Source: Streptomyces sp. P9-A4 (GTDB lineage: Bacteria > Actinomycetota > Actinomycetes > Streptomycetales > Streptomycetaceae). From it: a stretch of DNA of 64,000 nt. Position 1 is the first letter of the stretch; each line of letters begins with the position of its first letter. The stretch spans positions 1,374,501-1,438,500 of the forward strand of contig NZ_JAZIFY010000001.1 in the NCBI RefSeq assembly GCF_036634195.1, given 5' to 3'. Below the pieces are notes generated by a model that worked only from the letters and a program-made list of their open reading frames with translations, was not told the DNA's origin and did not search any database. The position numbers and the translations under genes were made by a program. Below, piece after piece: positions 25,304 to 33,827 of this stretch.

Positions 25304-26305
25304 ATGACCTCACGCCGTACGGCCGCAGCCGTCGCCACCGTCGCTCTGGCCCTCTCCGGGTTCGCCGCCGCCCCCGCTTTCGCTCACGGGTCGATGACCG
25401 ATCCCGTGAGCCGGGTCTCGGCCTGTTACGCGGAGGGGCCCGAGGCGCCGAAGTCGGCGGCCTGCAAGGCGGCGGTGGCGGCCAGTGGGGCCCAGGCGTT
25501 CTACGACTGGAACGCGGTGAACATCGCCAACGCGGCCGGTCAGCACCGGCAGTTGATCCCGGACGGCAAGCTGTGCAGCGCCGGCAACGACAAGTACCGG
25601 GGGCTCGACCTGGCGCGGGCCGACTGGCCGGCGAGCCCGATGGCCTCCGGGGCGCACACCTTCCGCTACAAGGGGACGGCCCCGCATCGGGGTTCGTTCG
25701 CGCTGTATGTGACGAAGGACGGGTACGACCCGTCGAAGCCGCTGAAGTGGTCGGACCTGGAGGCGAAGCCGTTCGCGACGGTGACCGACCCGGGGATGCA
25801 GAGCGGTGACTACGTCTTCCGGGGGACGGTGCCGAAGAAGTCCGGCCGCCACCTGATCTACTCGATCTGGCAGCGCTCCGACTCCCCCGAGGCCTTCTAC
25901 ACCTGCTCGGACGTGGTGTTCGGGAAGGACAGCGGGGGTACGGCCCCGGCGCCGACCGCGTCCGCGCCGAGCGACCAGCAGATCGAGGACGGTCAGGACG
26001 AGTCCTCGGTCGAGCACGGCGGGCACGGGGACGGCGACGCCTCCACGGGTGCCGGGGAGACGGCCGCCGCCCCCGACGCGGGTGCGCCCGAGTCGCCCGG
26101 GTCCGCCCCGGAGTCCTCCGGGGCGCCCGCGTCGCAGTCGCCCAACGCGCCGGCTCCCGCGGCCGGTTCGGGTTCCGGTGTGGAGCTGGCCGAGACCGGT
26201 GGCGACGCCACCACCCCGTATCTCGCGGTCGGTGGCGCCGCCGTGCTGGCGGTCGGCGCGGCCGTGCTCTTCGGGACCACCCGCCGCCGCCGTACGCAGG
26301 GCTAG
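25304..26305 (+). CDS. Cell-wall-anchored AA10 lytic polysaccharide monooxygenase
   Basis: 333 residues. Sec signal 1-27 (AFA|HGSM) frees the N-terminal His (H28), first copper ligand of the histidine brace; the second should be H118 (ASGAHTFRYKG). The AA10 domain runs to about 210 and oxidatively cuts chitin or cellulose. A long Ala/Pro/Ser/Glu-rich linker follows (about 212-290), then LAETG at 295-299, a hydrophobic span and RRRR: a class E sortase (LAXTG) signal that would link it covalently to peptidoglycan. AAGGAG precedes the ATG. It faces a secreted lipase gene with a 5-base gap. I recall S. coelicolor SCO1734 as the counterpart. Confidence 0.94.
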   Translation: MTSRRTAAAVATVALALSGFAAAPAFAHGSMTDPVSRVSACYAEGPEAPKSAACKAAVAASGAQAFYDWNAVNIANAAGQHRQLIPDGKLCSAGNDKYRGLDLARADWPASPMASGAHTFRYKGTAPHRGSFALYVTKDGYDPSKPLKWSDLEAKPFATVTDPGMQSGDYVFRGTVPKKSGRHLIYSIWQRSDSPEAFYTCSDVVFGKDSGGTAPAPTASAPSDQQIEDGQDESSVEHGGHGDGDASTGAGETAAAPDAGAPESPGSAPESSGAPASQSPNAPAPAAGSGSGVELAETGGDATTPYLAVGGAAVLAVGAAVLFGTTRRRRTQG

Positions 26306-26310
26306 CCGGG

Positions 26311-27183
26311 TCAGCCGACCACCGACAGACAGGTGGTCGGGGTCGCGTGGGCCGGGTCGAGGGCGTTGGCCACCTCGTGGAAGGTGACCCGGTCCACGGT
26401 GCCGATCGCCACGTGCTCGGAGAGGTCGAGCGCGCACTTGTCCTGGATGAGGACGTTGGTGACGTTCGGGCCGGTCAGGAACTGGGAGCGGTAGGGGGTG
26501 ACCACCTCGTCGTACTGGCTCGCGATGACGTGGTAGCGGACCCCCGGCACGGTGTCGCCGCCCTCGTTGAGCTTCGTGATGAAGGCCGAGCCGGCGATCT
26601 GGTCGGCGAGCCCCGGGGTGGTGGAGCTGATGACGTCCTCGGCCCCGGGGAAGTACGGGAGCAGTTCGGTGAGGCCGAGCAGGGTGGTGCCGTGGTTGTC
26701 GGGGGCGATCCCGACGAGCGTGTTCACCTTCTCGGCCCCGCCGAGGAACTTGAGGTACCAGCGCGGCATCATGCCGCCCTGGGAGTGTCCGACGAGGTCG
26801 GCCTCGGGGGCGCCGGTGGCGGCGAGGACCCGGTCGACGTAGGTGTCGAGCTGTCCGGCGGACGCGGCGATCGGGCCGAGCCCGTTGAAGAGGGGAACGC
26901 CAGGCAGCTGACCGTAGTCGAGCGAGAAGACGCAGTAGCCCCGGTTGACCAGGTACGGCGCGAGGGCCAGCCAGTTGTCGACGGAGTTCCCGAAGGTGCC
27001 GTGGACGAGGACGACGGGGCGCGGGTGCGCGGCGGACGGCTTGCAGGAGAAGTCGTTCCAGCCGCGGCCGGCGGTGTCGGCCTGGGCCGTGGCGGCGGTG
27101 GTCGGGGCGAGGGTGGCGGCGGCGGTCAGCAGCAGGACGGACAGCGCTCTGACGGCGTGCTTCCAGGGGGTCCGGGGCAGCAT
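26311..27183 (-). CDS. Secreted class-2 triacylglycerol lipase
   Basis: 290 residues from an ATG at 27183 with GGAG upstream. Signal peptide 1-35 (TAQA|DTA). Alpha/beta hydrolase of the lipase class 2 (EstA/EstB) group: oxyanion region VLVHGTFGNSVDNW, nucleophile elbow GHSQGGMMPRWYLKFLGG, Asp in SQYDEVVTPYRS, catalytic His in LDLSEHVAIG. Two Cys pairs suggest disulfides. It hydrolyses acylglycerols outside the cell. Expressed away from imuB, with a TTAC-cgacgc-GTAA palindrome near 27309 in the likely promoter zone. Confidence 0.92.
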   Translation of the reverse strand: MLPRTPWKHAVRALSVLLLTAAATLAPTTAATAQADTAGRGWNDFSCKPSAAHPRPVVLVHGTFGNSVDNWLALAPYLVNRGYCVFSLDYGQLPGVPLFNGLGPIAASAGQLDTYVDRVLAATGAPEADLVGHSQGGMMPRWYLKFLGGAEKVNTLVGIAPDNHGTTLLGLTELLPYFPGAEDVISSTTPGLADQIAGSAFITKLNEGGDTVPGVRYHVIASQYDEVVTPYRSQFLTGPNVTNVLIQDKCALDLSEHVAIGTVDRVTFHEVANALDPAHATPTTCLSVVG

Positions 27184-27308
27184 CGGGCGATCTCCTTGCG
27201 GCTCAAGGGGAAGGTGGGGGTACGCCCTGCGGTCCGGACCACAAGTGGGGATGGCGCGGTGGGGATGCGCTCCAGCCAAGCTACGCACGGGTAGCCTCGA
27301 CTGGGAAG

Positions 27309-28412
27309 TTACGCGTCGGTAAAAACTGATGTGTCGTCACAACGCCCTGGTGGAGCGGCCGTCGACAGCCCGGAAGGGCGCCGGTGCGGCCGTCGGACGG
27401 CCGCCGGGCAGCCCTCGGACGACCCTCGGGCAGCTGCCAGCGAGCCCGGCAGGACGGCCCTGGGGCCGAATTTCGCCCGCGCCCGGTCCGCGACCGCCTC
27501 GATCCGCCGCGCCTTCTCGTCCGCCGGGTCCAGGGACAGCTGGTGCGCCGCGCCCTCCGCGCCCGTCAGGCCTTCCGCGCGCAGGGCGACGCCCCGCACC
27601 CGGGCCCGCTGGAGGCCGAAGGAGTCGTGGACGGCGTACGCGAGGGCGGTGAGCGCCGCCGAGTGGGCGGTGGGTTCGGGCAGGGTGCGGCTCCGGGTGG
27701 TCGTGGTCCGGTCCGCGTACCGCACGGTGACGGCGAGCGCGCGGCACACCTGGCCCTCCGTACGGAGCCGGGTGCCCAGTTCCCCGGCGAGCGAGAGGAG
27801 GGCCCGGCGCTGTTCCGTCCGGTCGGTCTCGTCGCGCGGGAAGGCACGTTCGACAGCGACGGACCGGGAGGCCGCGTGGGGGACGACGGGGGTGCGGTCG
27901 ACGCCCCGGGCCCGCTCCCACAACTCACGGCCGGCCTTCGCGCCGACGAGCCGCTGGAGCACGGCGAGCGGGGCGTCCGCGACGCGGCCGACGGAGTCGA
28001 GTCCGTAGCCGCAGAGGGTACGGGCGGTGGCGCGGCCGACGCCGTCGAGCGCGACGACCGGCCGGTCGCGCAGGAAGGCGGCGGGGTCCTCGACGACCAG
28101 GGTGACTCCGGGCCTGGCCTCGTCGGCCGCCATCCGGGCCAGCATCGGGTTGGGCCCGGCGCCGATCACGCAGTCGACGCCGTACAGGGCGAGCGCCCTG
28201 ACCCTGATCACGGAGGCCAGCTCGGCCGGGCCCCGGCCGAAGTAGCGCAGCGCACCGCGCACGTCGGCGAGTGCCTCGCGGGGCGGGGCGGCCTCGACGA
28301 CGGGGGTGAACTCGCCGAGCAGGTCGACGAGCGGGGAGAAGAGGGCCTCTTCCCCTCCGGGGGGAGCGAGGGGAGCCGTGGGCCCGAGGCGGAACCGTAC
28401 GCAGAGAATCAT
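27309..28412 (-). CDS. ImuB-like Y-family DNA polymerase protein
   Basis: 367 residues from an ATG at 28412 with GGGAGG. The Y-family fold is visible: palm region, helix-hairpin-helix thumb (VVALDGVGRATARTLCGYGLDSVGRVADAP), then little finger (RSVAVERAFPRDETDRTEQRR...VRYADRTTTTRSRTLPEPT). The N-terminal metal motif DxDxFFAxVE is missing (start is MILCVRFRLG) and the SxDE motif is not recognisable, as in catalytically dead ImuB that recruits DnaE2 in the mycobacterial mutasome. No beta-clamp motif was confidently located. A LexA-type box is 53 bases upstream. dnaE2 lies 1.8 kb away on the same strand, separated by three genes on the other strand. Confidence 0.82.
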   Translation of the reverse strand: MILCVRFRLGPTAPLAPPGGEEALFSPLVDLLGEFTPVVEAAPPREALADVRGALRYFGRGPAELASVIRVRALALYGVDCVIGAGPNPMLARMAADEARPGVTLVVEDPAAFLRDRPVVALDGVGRATARTLCGYGLDSVGRVADAPLAVLQRLVGAKAGRELWERARGVDRTPVVPHAASRSVAVERAFPRDETDRTEQRRALLSLAGELGTRLRTEGQVCRALAVTVRYADRTTTTRSRTLPEPTAHSAALTALAYAVHDSFGLQRARVRGVALRAEGLTGAEGAAHQLSLDPADEKARRIEAVADRARAKFGPRAVLPGSLAAARGSSEGCPAAVRRPHRRPSGLSTAAPPGRCDDTSVFTDA

Positions 28413-28464
28413 GCCGCCTCCCGCCTTCCCGTCCTCGTGCCTGTCCTTCCAGCCTAGGACATGT

Positions 28465-28480
28465 TCGAATATTTGTGCGA
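28465..28480. promoter_or_regulatory. Putative LexA (SOS) box of the ImuB-like gene
   Basis: TCGAATATTTGTGCGA against the actinobacterial consensus TCGAACnnnnGTTCGA: two mismatches (T for C, G for T). Lies 53 bases before the ATG at 28412 on the minus strand. Confidence 0.7.
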
Positions 28481-28504
28481 ATGAATGACGGGCGCCCGTT
28501 CGGC

Positions 28505-28549
28505 GTCAACTGCGGTTGACATCGGGAGCCCTGTCAACGTACGTTGACA
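28505..28549 (+). promoter_or_regulatory. Double palindrome over a putative leaderless promoter
   Basis: Two inverted repeats with the same half-site: GTCAAC-TGCG-GTTGAC (28505-28520) and the perfect 18-bp TGTCAACGT/ACGTTGACA (28532-28549). They cover a promoter, TTGACA (28516-28521), 18 bases, TACGTT (28540-28545), whose start would fall on the ATG at 28552. No Shine-Dalgarno precedes that ATG, supporting a leaderless mRNA. Probably the operator of an autoregulated HTH/Clp-N pair. Confidence 0.6.
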
Positions 28550-28551
28550 CC

Positions 28552-28761
28552 ATGACCGATGCGACCGATCTCGCCGCACGGGCCGGCGACCGCGACCCCC
28601 GGGTCGGGCTACGGGCCGTCTCCGCCCTGCGGCGTCTGCTGGAACAACTGGAAGCCGTCCAGGTGCGCGCCGCGCGCAACCAGGGCTGGTCGTGGCAGGA
28701 GATCGCGACCGAGCTGGGAGTCAGCCGACAGGCCGTCCACAAGAAGTACGGGAGGCAGTGA
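28552..28761 (+). CDS. Small helix-turn-helix protein, partner of a Clp N-domain protein
   Basis: 69 residues from ATG 28552. N-terminal half is helical (ARAGDRDPRVGLRAVSALRRLLEQLEAVQVRAARN); the C-terminus is a helix-turn-helix (QGWSWQEIATELGVSRQAVHKKYG). No ligand domain. Its TGA shares bases with the next ATG (TGATG), so it is strictly coupled to a protein made of two Clp N-terminal domains. The promoter carries two palindromes, so autoregulation is likely. A conserved pair in Streptomyces as I recall; function unproven. Confidence 0.88.
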   Translation: MTDATDLAARAGDRDPRVGLRAVSALRRLLEQLEAVQVRAARNQGWSWQEIATELGVSRQAVHKKYGRQ

Positions 28762-29318
28762 TGTTCGAACGGTTCACGAAGGCCGCGCGCGCCGTGGTGA
28801 AGGGGGCGGTCGAGCACGCGGAGCGGGGCGGGGCGGCGGCCGTCACCCAGGAGCACCTGCTGCTGTCCCTGCTCGACCGGGAGGACACCCGGGCGGCGGA
28901 CGCCCTGTGGACGCTGTGCCCGCCGGACCGCCGCGCGTCCCTGGTCGCCGACCTGGCCGACGCCCGGCGCCGGGCGGGACTGTCCCGGGCGGACACGGAG
29001 GCCCTGGCGGACCTCGGCATCGACGTCGGCGCGATCGTGGCGCGGGTGGAGGAGACCCACGGCGCGGGCGCGCTGGCCGGCGACCGGAAGGACTCCGGAC
29101 GGCGGTCGGGCCGCCGCCCCTTCTCGCGGGAGGCCAAGACCGTCCTGGAGAAGTCCCTCCGGGTGGCGCTGGCCCGCGCGGACCGGGAGATCGGCGACGA
29201 GCACATCCTCCTGGCGCTCACCAGCACCGGCGGGGTCGTCGCGGAGGTCCTGGCCGACCACGGTGTGACGTACGCGTCCGTCGACACGGCGGTACTGCCG
29301 TCCGGCCACCGCGCCTGA
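28761..29318 (+). CDS. Stand-alone double Clp N-terminal domain protein
   Basis: 185 residues from ATG 28761 with GGGAGG. Two copies of the Clp R/N domain: FTKAARAVVKGAVEHAERGGAAAVTQEHLLLSLLDRE (first) and FSREAKTVLEKSLRVALARADREIGDEHILLALTSTGG (second), joined by an Arg/Ser/Gly linker near residue 115. There is no ATPase module, so it cannot unfold proteins; it resembles the adaptor-binding part of ClpC alone, like ClpC-interacting decoys. Coupled to the HTH protein, with which it may form a sensor of damaged protein or of ClpC occupancy. Confidence 0.92.
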   Translation: MFERFTKAARAVVKGAVEHAERGGAAAVTQEHLLLSLLDREDTRAADALWTLCPPDRRASLVADLADARRRAGLSRADTEALADLGIDVGAIVARVEETHGAGALAGDRKDSGRRSGRRPFSREAKTVLEKSLRVALARADREIGDEHILLALTSTGGVVAEVLADHGVTYASVDTAVLPSGHRA

Positions 29319-29413
29319 CCGCGCGCCGCACCGCACAACGGCCGGCGCCAGAGGCCAAGGTCGGAGGCCGAGGTCGGAGGCCGGTGTCAGTGCCCCCTGC
29401 CAGACTGCTCCGC

Positions 29414-30211
29414 ATGTCTCTCTCCGCACTCACGCTCGACCAGTGGCGGTCCCTCGACCTGCCGTCCGCACGCCGTGTCGCCCACGAGGCCGCGGAGTCG
29501 GTCGGCGGCCGAGTGACCTCCGTCGAGACCGTGGAGCACCTCGACGCCCCGCTGCACCGCGTCCGGATCGAGCGGAGCGCCCAGGAGTTCGCCCTGATAC
29601 CCGGCGGCACGGTGACGCTCGGGTTCGACCCCGACACCTGGCGGCCGACGCCCGAGCAGGCAGCCGACTACGCGGAGAGCCTGGACCAGGGCTTCGGCTT
29701 CGGTCCCGATCTCCGGGCCCACCTCGCCCAGGTCCTCAGCCCGCGCCGGACCGTCACGCTGGCCACGGTGCTCATGGGCGTGGAGGACGAGAGCCTGACC
29801 GGGCCGCCCGCCGGCATCCCGGCCGCGCTCGCGGCCCGCGGTCTGCGGATGCCGAGCGCGGACGAGTGGGAGCACGCCTGCGGGGCCGGCTCCACGACCC
29901 TGTTCCGCTGGGGCGACGACTGCCCCCTCGACCGCACCCCCTACGAGCACCCGGAGGGACCGCAGACCCGGCCGAACGCCTTCGGCCTGCGCATCGCCCA
30001 CGACACCTACAGCGCGGAACTGACCAGCGACACCACCGCCGTCCACGGCGGGGACGGCGGCGAGTCGGTCTGCGGCGGCTACGGCACCCTGCTGGGGTGG
30101 CTGCCCCTGGCGACCGCCAACCGCAATCCCTTCATGGCCGAGTTCGTGTACGGCCCGGACGGCGAGGACCTCTGCGAGGACTTCTCCACCCGTCCCGTGC
30201 TCACCCTCTGA
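29414..30211 (+). CDS. Formylglycine-generating-enzyme-fold protein
   Basis: 265 residues from ATG 29414. The middle and C-terminal parts match the FGE-sulfatase (SUMF1) fold: EFALIPGGTVTLGFD, MGVEDESLTGPP, then GLRMPSADEWEHACGAGSTTLFRWGDDCP, PNAFGLRIAHDTYS and the GGESVCGGYGTLLGWLPLATANRNPF ending. The CX4C pair that catalyses formylglycine formation is not present; only one Cys lies near that place (ESVCGG). So sulfatase activation is doubtful, and no sulfatase is nearby. It may be an ergothioneine EgtB-like or binding-only member. It meets dnaE2 tail to tail, 7 bases apart. Confidence 0.8.
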   Translation: MSLSALTLDQWRSLDLPSARRVAHEAAESVGGRVTSVETVEHLDAPLHRVRIERSAQEFALIPGGTVTLGFDPDTWRPTPEQAADYAESLDQGFGFGPDLRAHLAQVLSPRRTVTLATVLMGVEDESLTGPPAGIPAALAARGLRMPSADEWEHACGAGSTTLFRWGDDCPLDRTPYEHPEGPQTRPNAFGLRIAHDTYSAELTSDTTAVHGGDGGESVCGGYGTLLGWLPLATANRNPFMAEFVYGPDGEDLCEDFSTRPVLTL

Positions 30212-30218
30212 GCCCGCG

Positions 30219-33200
30219 TCACCCCGCGCTCCCCGGGCTGCTGTGCCACAGCTTCCTTCCGCCCGGCATCCCCTTGGGGACCCCTTCGCCGGCCGGCTTC
30301 AGGTCGGCCCAGGGGTTCATCTCGTAACCGGTGGACAGGGTGATGCGACGGCCGGAGTCGCCCTTCCCCCCGGCCGTCGCGGACTCGGTCGAAGCGGACC
30401 CAGCGGGCTCGGGCGCCGGCTCGGCGAGCAGGTCCCCCACCGCGCCCAGGCCGCCGGACGCCCGTAGTTCGACGAGGTCGGCGAGGTTCCAGGCGGCGGC
30501 GCCGACCACGCTGACGCTGCGCGGGCCGCGCCGCTGCACCACACCCCTGACCAGGAGCAGCCAGGAGTGGAAGACGGTGTGGGCGCAGCGCTCGTGGGCG
30601 TCGTCGAAGAAGGCGAGGTCGACCAGGCCGGTCCCGTCGTCGAGGGTGGTGAAGATGACCCGTTTCCCGGAGCGGATCGGTGGGGTCTGGGTGGCGGCCT
30701 TGGCGCCGGCGACGAGGACGGTGCGGCCGTGGGGGGTCTCGCGGAGGCGCTGTGCGGAGACGACGCCGAGTTCGCGGAGGAAGGCGTGGTGGTCGTCCAT
30801 GAGGTGGCGGGAGGCGTCCATGCCGAGGATGCCGAGTTCGGCGCTGAGGCGTTCCGTCTCGTCGAGGTCGGGCAGTCCGACGGGGGCGGTCTTCCCGCCC
30901 TGGGCGAGCGGGAGCTGTCCGCCGTGGGAGGCGGCTCCCCGGTGGACGCGCCGGAGTTCGGTCAGATGGAGGAGGAGGTCGCGGCGGTTGGCGCCGAAGG
31001 CGTCGAGCGCGCCGACCTGGGCGAGCCGTTCGGCGACGGGGGTGCGGGGGCGGGCCCGTTCCCAGAAGTCGAGGAGGGAGGTGTAGGGCTGTCCGGCCTC
31101 GATGCGGGCGCTCTCGGTCTCGCCGATGCCGTGGACGTCGGTCAGGCCGAGCCGGAGTCCCCACACCGCAGGGTTCTCGGACACCAGTTCGATACGGTGG
31201 GCGACCGCCGACCGGTTCACATCGAGCGGCAGCACCGGCACCCCGCGCCGCCGCGCGTCCGCGAGCAGCAGCCGCTTGGGGTACATGCCGGGGTCGTGGG
31301 TGAGCAGCCCGGCGTAGAAGGCGGCCGGGTGGTGGGCCTTGAGCCAGGCCGACTGGTACGTCGGTACGGCGAAGGCCACCGCGTGCGCCTTGCAGAAGCC
31401 GTACGAGCCGAAGGCCGCCACGATCTCCCAGGTGCGGGCGACGACCTCGTCCCCGTACCCGCGCTCCGAGGCCCGCCGGGTGAACCAGAGCTCGATCCGG
31501 CCCTGTGACCCGGCGTCCGAGAGTCCGCGCCTGACCTGGTCGGCCTCGGCCCGGTCGCAGCCGGTCATGATCCGTACGATCTCGATGATCTGCTCGTGGA
31601 AGACGACCACGCCGTACGTCTCCCGCAGCGTCTCCGCCAGGTCGGGGTGCGGGAAGCGGACGGGCGCGCGGCCGTGCCGGGCCTCGATGAAGGGGCGGAC
31701 CATGTCGGCGGCGACCGGGCCCGGCCGGAAGAGCGAGATGTCGACGACGAGGTCGTGGAAGGTCGCGGGCTGGAGCCTGCCGACCAGGTCGCGCTGGCCG
31801 GGCGACTCGATCTGGAAGCAGCCGAGGGTCTCGGTGGAGCGGATGAGGCGGTATGTCTCGGGGTCGCCCTCCGGGACCGCGTCGATGTCCGGGCGGGTGC
31901 CGGTGGCCCGCTCGACCTCGGCGACGGCGTGGGCCATCGCGGACTGCATCCGCACCCCGAGGACGTCGAGCTTGAGCAGCCCGAGGTCCTCCACGTCCTC
32001 CTTGTCGAACTGGGACATGGGGAACCCTTCGCCGCTGGTGGGGACGACGGGGGTACGGGTGAGCAGCGAGGCGTCCGAGAGCAGGACCCCGCAGGGGTGC
32101 ATGGCGGTGCCCCGGGGCAGCGCGTCGAGGGCCTCGACCAGCTCCCAGAGCTTTCCGTACTTCTGCTTCTCGCCCGCGAGTGCGCGCAGTTCGGGCAGTT
32201 CGTCGAGGGCGGCGAGCGCATCCCGGGCGCGGATGTGCGGGAAGGCCTTGGCGATCCGGTCGGTCTCGGCGGGGTCCATGGAGAGGGCGGCGCCCACGTC
32301 GCGTACGGCGTGCCGGACCCGGTAGGTCTCGGGCATGGCGACGGTGGCGACGCGGGCGGTGCCGAAGCGGTCGATGATCGCCCGGTAGACCTCCAGGCGG
32401 CGGGCGGACTCCACGTCGATGTCGATGTCGGGCAGGGCGGTGCGGCGCTTGGAGAGGAAGCGTTCCATCAGCAGGCCGTGCTCGACCGGGTCGGCGTGCG
32501 CGATGCCGAGGAGGTGGTTGACGAGGGAGCCGGCGCCGGAGCCGCGGGCGGCGACCCGGATGCCCATGCCCCGCACGTCGTCGACGACCTGGGCGACCGT
32601 CAGGAAGTAGGTGGCGAACTGGTGGTGGGCGATGATGTCCAGCTCGCGGTGCATCCGGTCCCAGTAGGCACCCCGTTTCTCGTACCCCTTCAGGACCATG
32701 CCGGCGGCGGCCCGGGAGGCGAGGACGCGCTGTGCGGTGCGGTGTCCGGCGCCGACGAGGCGCGCTTCGGGGAAGTGCGCGGAGCCGATGCCGAGGTCGT
32801 CCTCGGGGTCGACCAGGCAGGCGGCGGCGACCGCTTCGGTCTGTTCGAGGAGCCGGTGGGCGGTGTCCCGGCGAAAGCCGGCGGCCTCGACGGTCCGTTC
32901 GGCGGCGGCCCGCATGCCTTCGGCGCCCTCGGACCCCCCGGAGCCCTTGGGCCCTCTGGTGCCTTCGAGCCCCTTGAGCCAGGCCTCGCCGCTGTCGAGT
33001 TCCTTGCGGGGGTCGACGGGGACGAGCCGGCGGGCGGAGTCGAGGACGTCGGCCACCGGGCCCTGGCCGGGGTCGGCGTAGCGGACGGCGTTGCCGAGGA
33101 CGGGCCGGATGCCCTGTTCGGCGGCGAAGCCGACGGTACGGGCGGCGAGCCGCAGGGAGCCGGGCCCGGTGCCGGTGCGGCCGTGGTCGACGGCCATGAG

Positions 33201-33737
33201 GCGCAGGGCGTCGCCGTACCGCTCGCGCCAGGGGGCGAGCAGCCGGGCGGCCCGGTCGGGGCGTCCTGCGGCGAGGGCGCGGCCGATGTCGGAGGCGGGG
33301 CCGAGCAGCACGAACACGTCGCCGTGGAGGGCGGACCAGGGCAGCAGGGGCCGGCCCCCTCCCCCGGCGTGGGCGGCGGTGACCATCGCGCAGAGGGAGG
33401 CCCAGCCGGTGCGGGAGCGGGCGAGGAAGACGGCCCGGGGTGCGGACTCGTCGATGAACGCGCCGCCCCGGACGGGCGCCCGGCGCACGTCCTGCGGGCC
33501 GCCGGCCGGGCCCCGCGCCGCCGGTTCGTACGCCAGGTCGACGCCGAACAGGGGGCGGACGCCCTCCTTCTCGCAGGCCTTCGCGAAGCGGATCGTGCCC
33601 GCGAGGGTGTCGCGGTCGGTCAGGGCGAGCGCGTCCAGGCCACGGGCGGCGGCGCGGGCGGCCAGCCGTTCGGGGTGGGAGGCGCCGTAGCGCAGGGAGT
33701 AGCCCGACGCGGTGTGCAGGTGCGTGAATCCCGGCAT
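30219..33737 (-). CDS. dnaE2: Error-prone DNA polymerase III alpha subunit DnaE2
   Basis: 1172 residues from ATG 33737 (preferred over the upstream in-frame start because MPGFTHLHTASGYSLRYG is the family start). PHP domain 1-260; polymerase core with RGSGAGSLVNHLLGI, KRRTALPDIDIDVES (catalytic Asps) and the third region around SLFRPGPVAADMVRPFIEARHG; HhH domain around GIGETESARIE; OB fold RVIFTTLDDGTGLVDLAFF; short C-terminus without a tau-binding tail. Length and layout are those of DnaE2, the SOS-induced translesion polymerase, rather than replicative DnaE. A LexA-type box lies 75 bases upstream, and the ImuB-like gene lies downstream on the same strand. Confidence 0.96.
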   Translation of the reverse strand: MPGFTHLHTASGYSLRYGASHPERLAARAAARGLDALALTDRDTLAGTIRFAKACEKEGVRPLFGVDLAYEPAARGPAGGPQDVRRAPVRGGAFIDESAPRAVFLARSRTGWASLCAMVTAAHAGGGGRPLLPWSALHGDVFVLLGPASDIGRALAAGRPDRAARLLAPWRERYGDALRLMAVDHGRTGTGPGSLRLAARTVGFAAEQGIRPVLGNAVRYADPGQGPVADVLDSARRLVPVDPRKELDSGEAWLKGLEGTRGPKGSGGSEGAEGMRAAAERTVEAAGFRRDTAHRLLEQTEAVAAACLVDPEDDLGIGSAHFPEARLVGAGHRTAQRVLASRAAAGMVLKGYEKRGAYWDRMHRELDIIAHHQFATYFLTVAQVVDDVRGMGIRVAARGSGAGSLVNHLLGIAHADPVEHGLLMERFLSKRRTALPDIDIDVESARRLEVYRAIIDRFGTARVATVAMPETYRVRHAVRDVGAALSMDPAETDRIAKAFPHIRARDALAALDELPELRALAGEKQKYGKLWELVEALDALPRGTAMHPCGVLLSDASLLTRTPVVPTSGEGFPMSQFDKEDVEDLGLLKLDVLGVRMQSAMAHAVAEVERATGTRPDIDAVPEGDPETYRLIRSTETLGCFQIESPGQRDLVGRLQPATFHDLVVDISLFRPGPVAADMVRPFIEARHGRAPVRFPHPDLAETLRETYGVVVFHEQIIEIVRIMTGCDRAEADQVRRGLSDAGSQGRIELWFTRRASERGYGDEVVARTWEIVAAFGSYGFCKAHAVAFAVPTYQSAWLKAHHPAAFYAGLLTHDPGMYPKRLLLADARRRGVPVLPLDVNRSAVAHRIELVSENPAVWGLRLGLTDVHGIGETESARIEAGQPYTSLLDFWERARPRTPVAERLAQVGALDAFGANRRDLLLHLTELRRVHRGAASHGGQLPLAQGGKTAPVGLPDLDETERLSAELGILGMDASRHLMDDHHAFLRELGVVSAQRLRETPHGRTVLVAGAKAATQTPPIRSGKRVIFTTLDDGTGLVDLAFFDDAHERCAHTVFHSWLLLVRGVVQRRGPRSVSVVGAAAWNLADLVELRASGGLGAVGDLLAEPAPEPAGSASTESATAGGKGDSGRRITLSTGYEMNPWADLKPAGEGVPKGMPGGRKLWHSSPGSAG

Positions 33738-33811
33738 GGCTCGCCTCACCGCACTCTCACATCGAATTCGTACGTACGTTCCCACCCCCTTGTTCCTCAC
33801 CTTAGCCCATT

Positions 33812-33827
33812 TCGAACGTTCGTACGA
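33812..33827. promoter_or_regulatory. Putative LexA (SOS) box of dnaE2
   Basis: TCGAACGTTCGTACGA, one mismatch from TCGAACnnnnGTTCGA. It lies 75 bases upstream of the dnaE2 ATG and 96 upstream of the divergent membrane-protein gene. Confidence 0.75.

Noticed and set aside
28761-29318. Possible ClpC/ClpB ATPase fragment or broken gene
   Set aside because: The frame is intact and ends cleanly after two Clp N domains, with coupling to the HTH gene; it is a stand-alone double-domain protein, not a truncated chaperone.
33762-33781. Second LexA box next to the dnaE2 start (TCGAATTCGTACGTACGTTC)
   Set aside because: The half-site spacing does not fit the 16-bp consensus; only the box at 33812 does.
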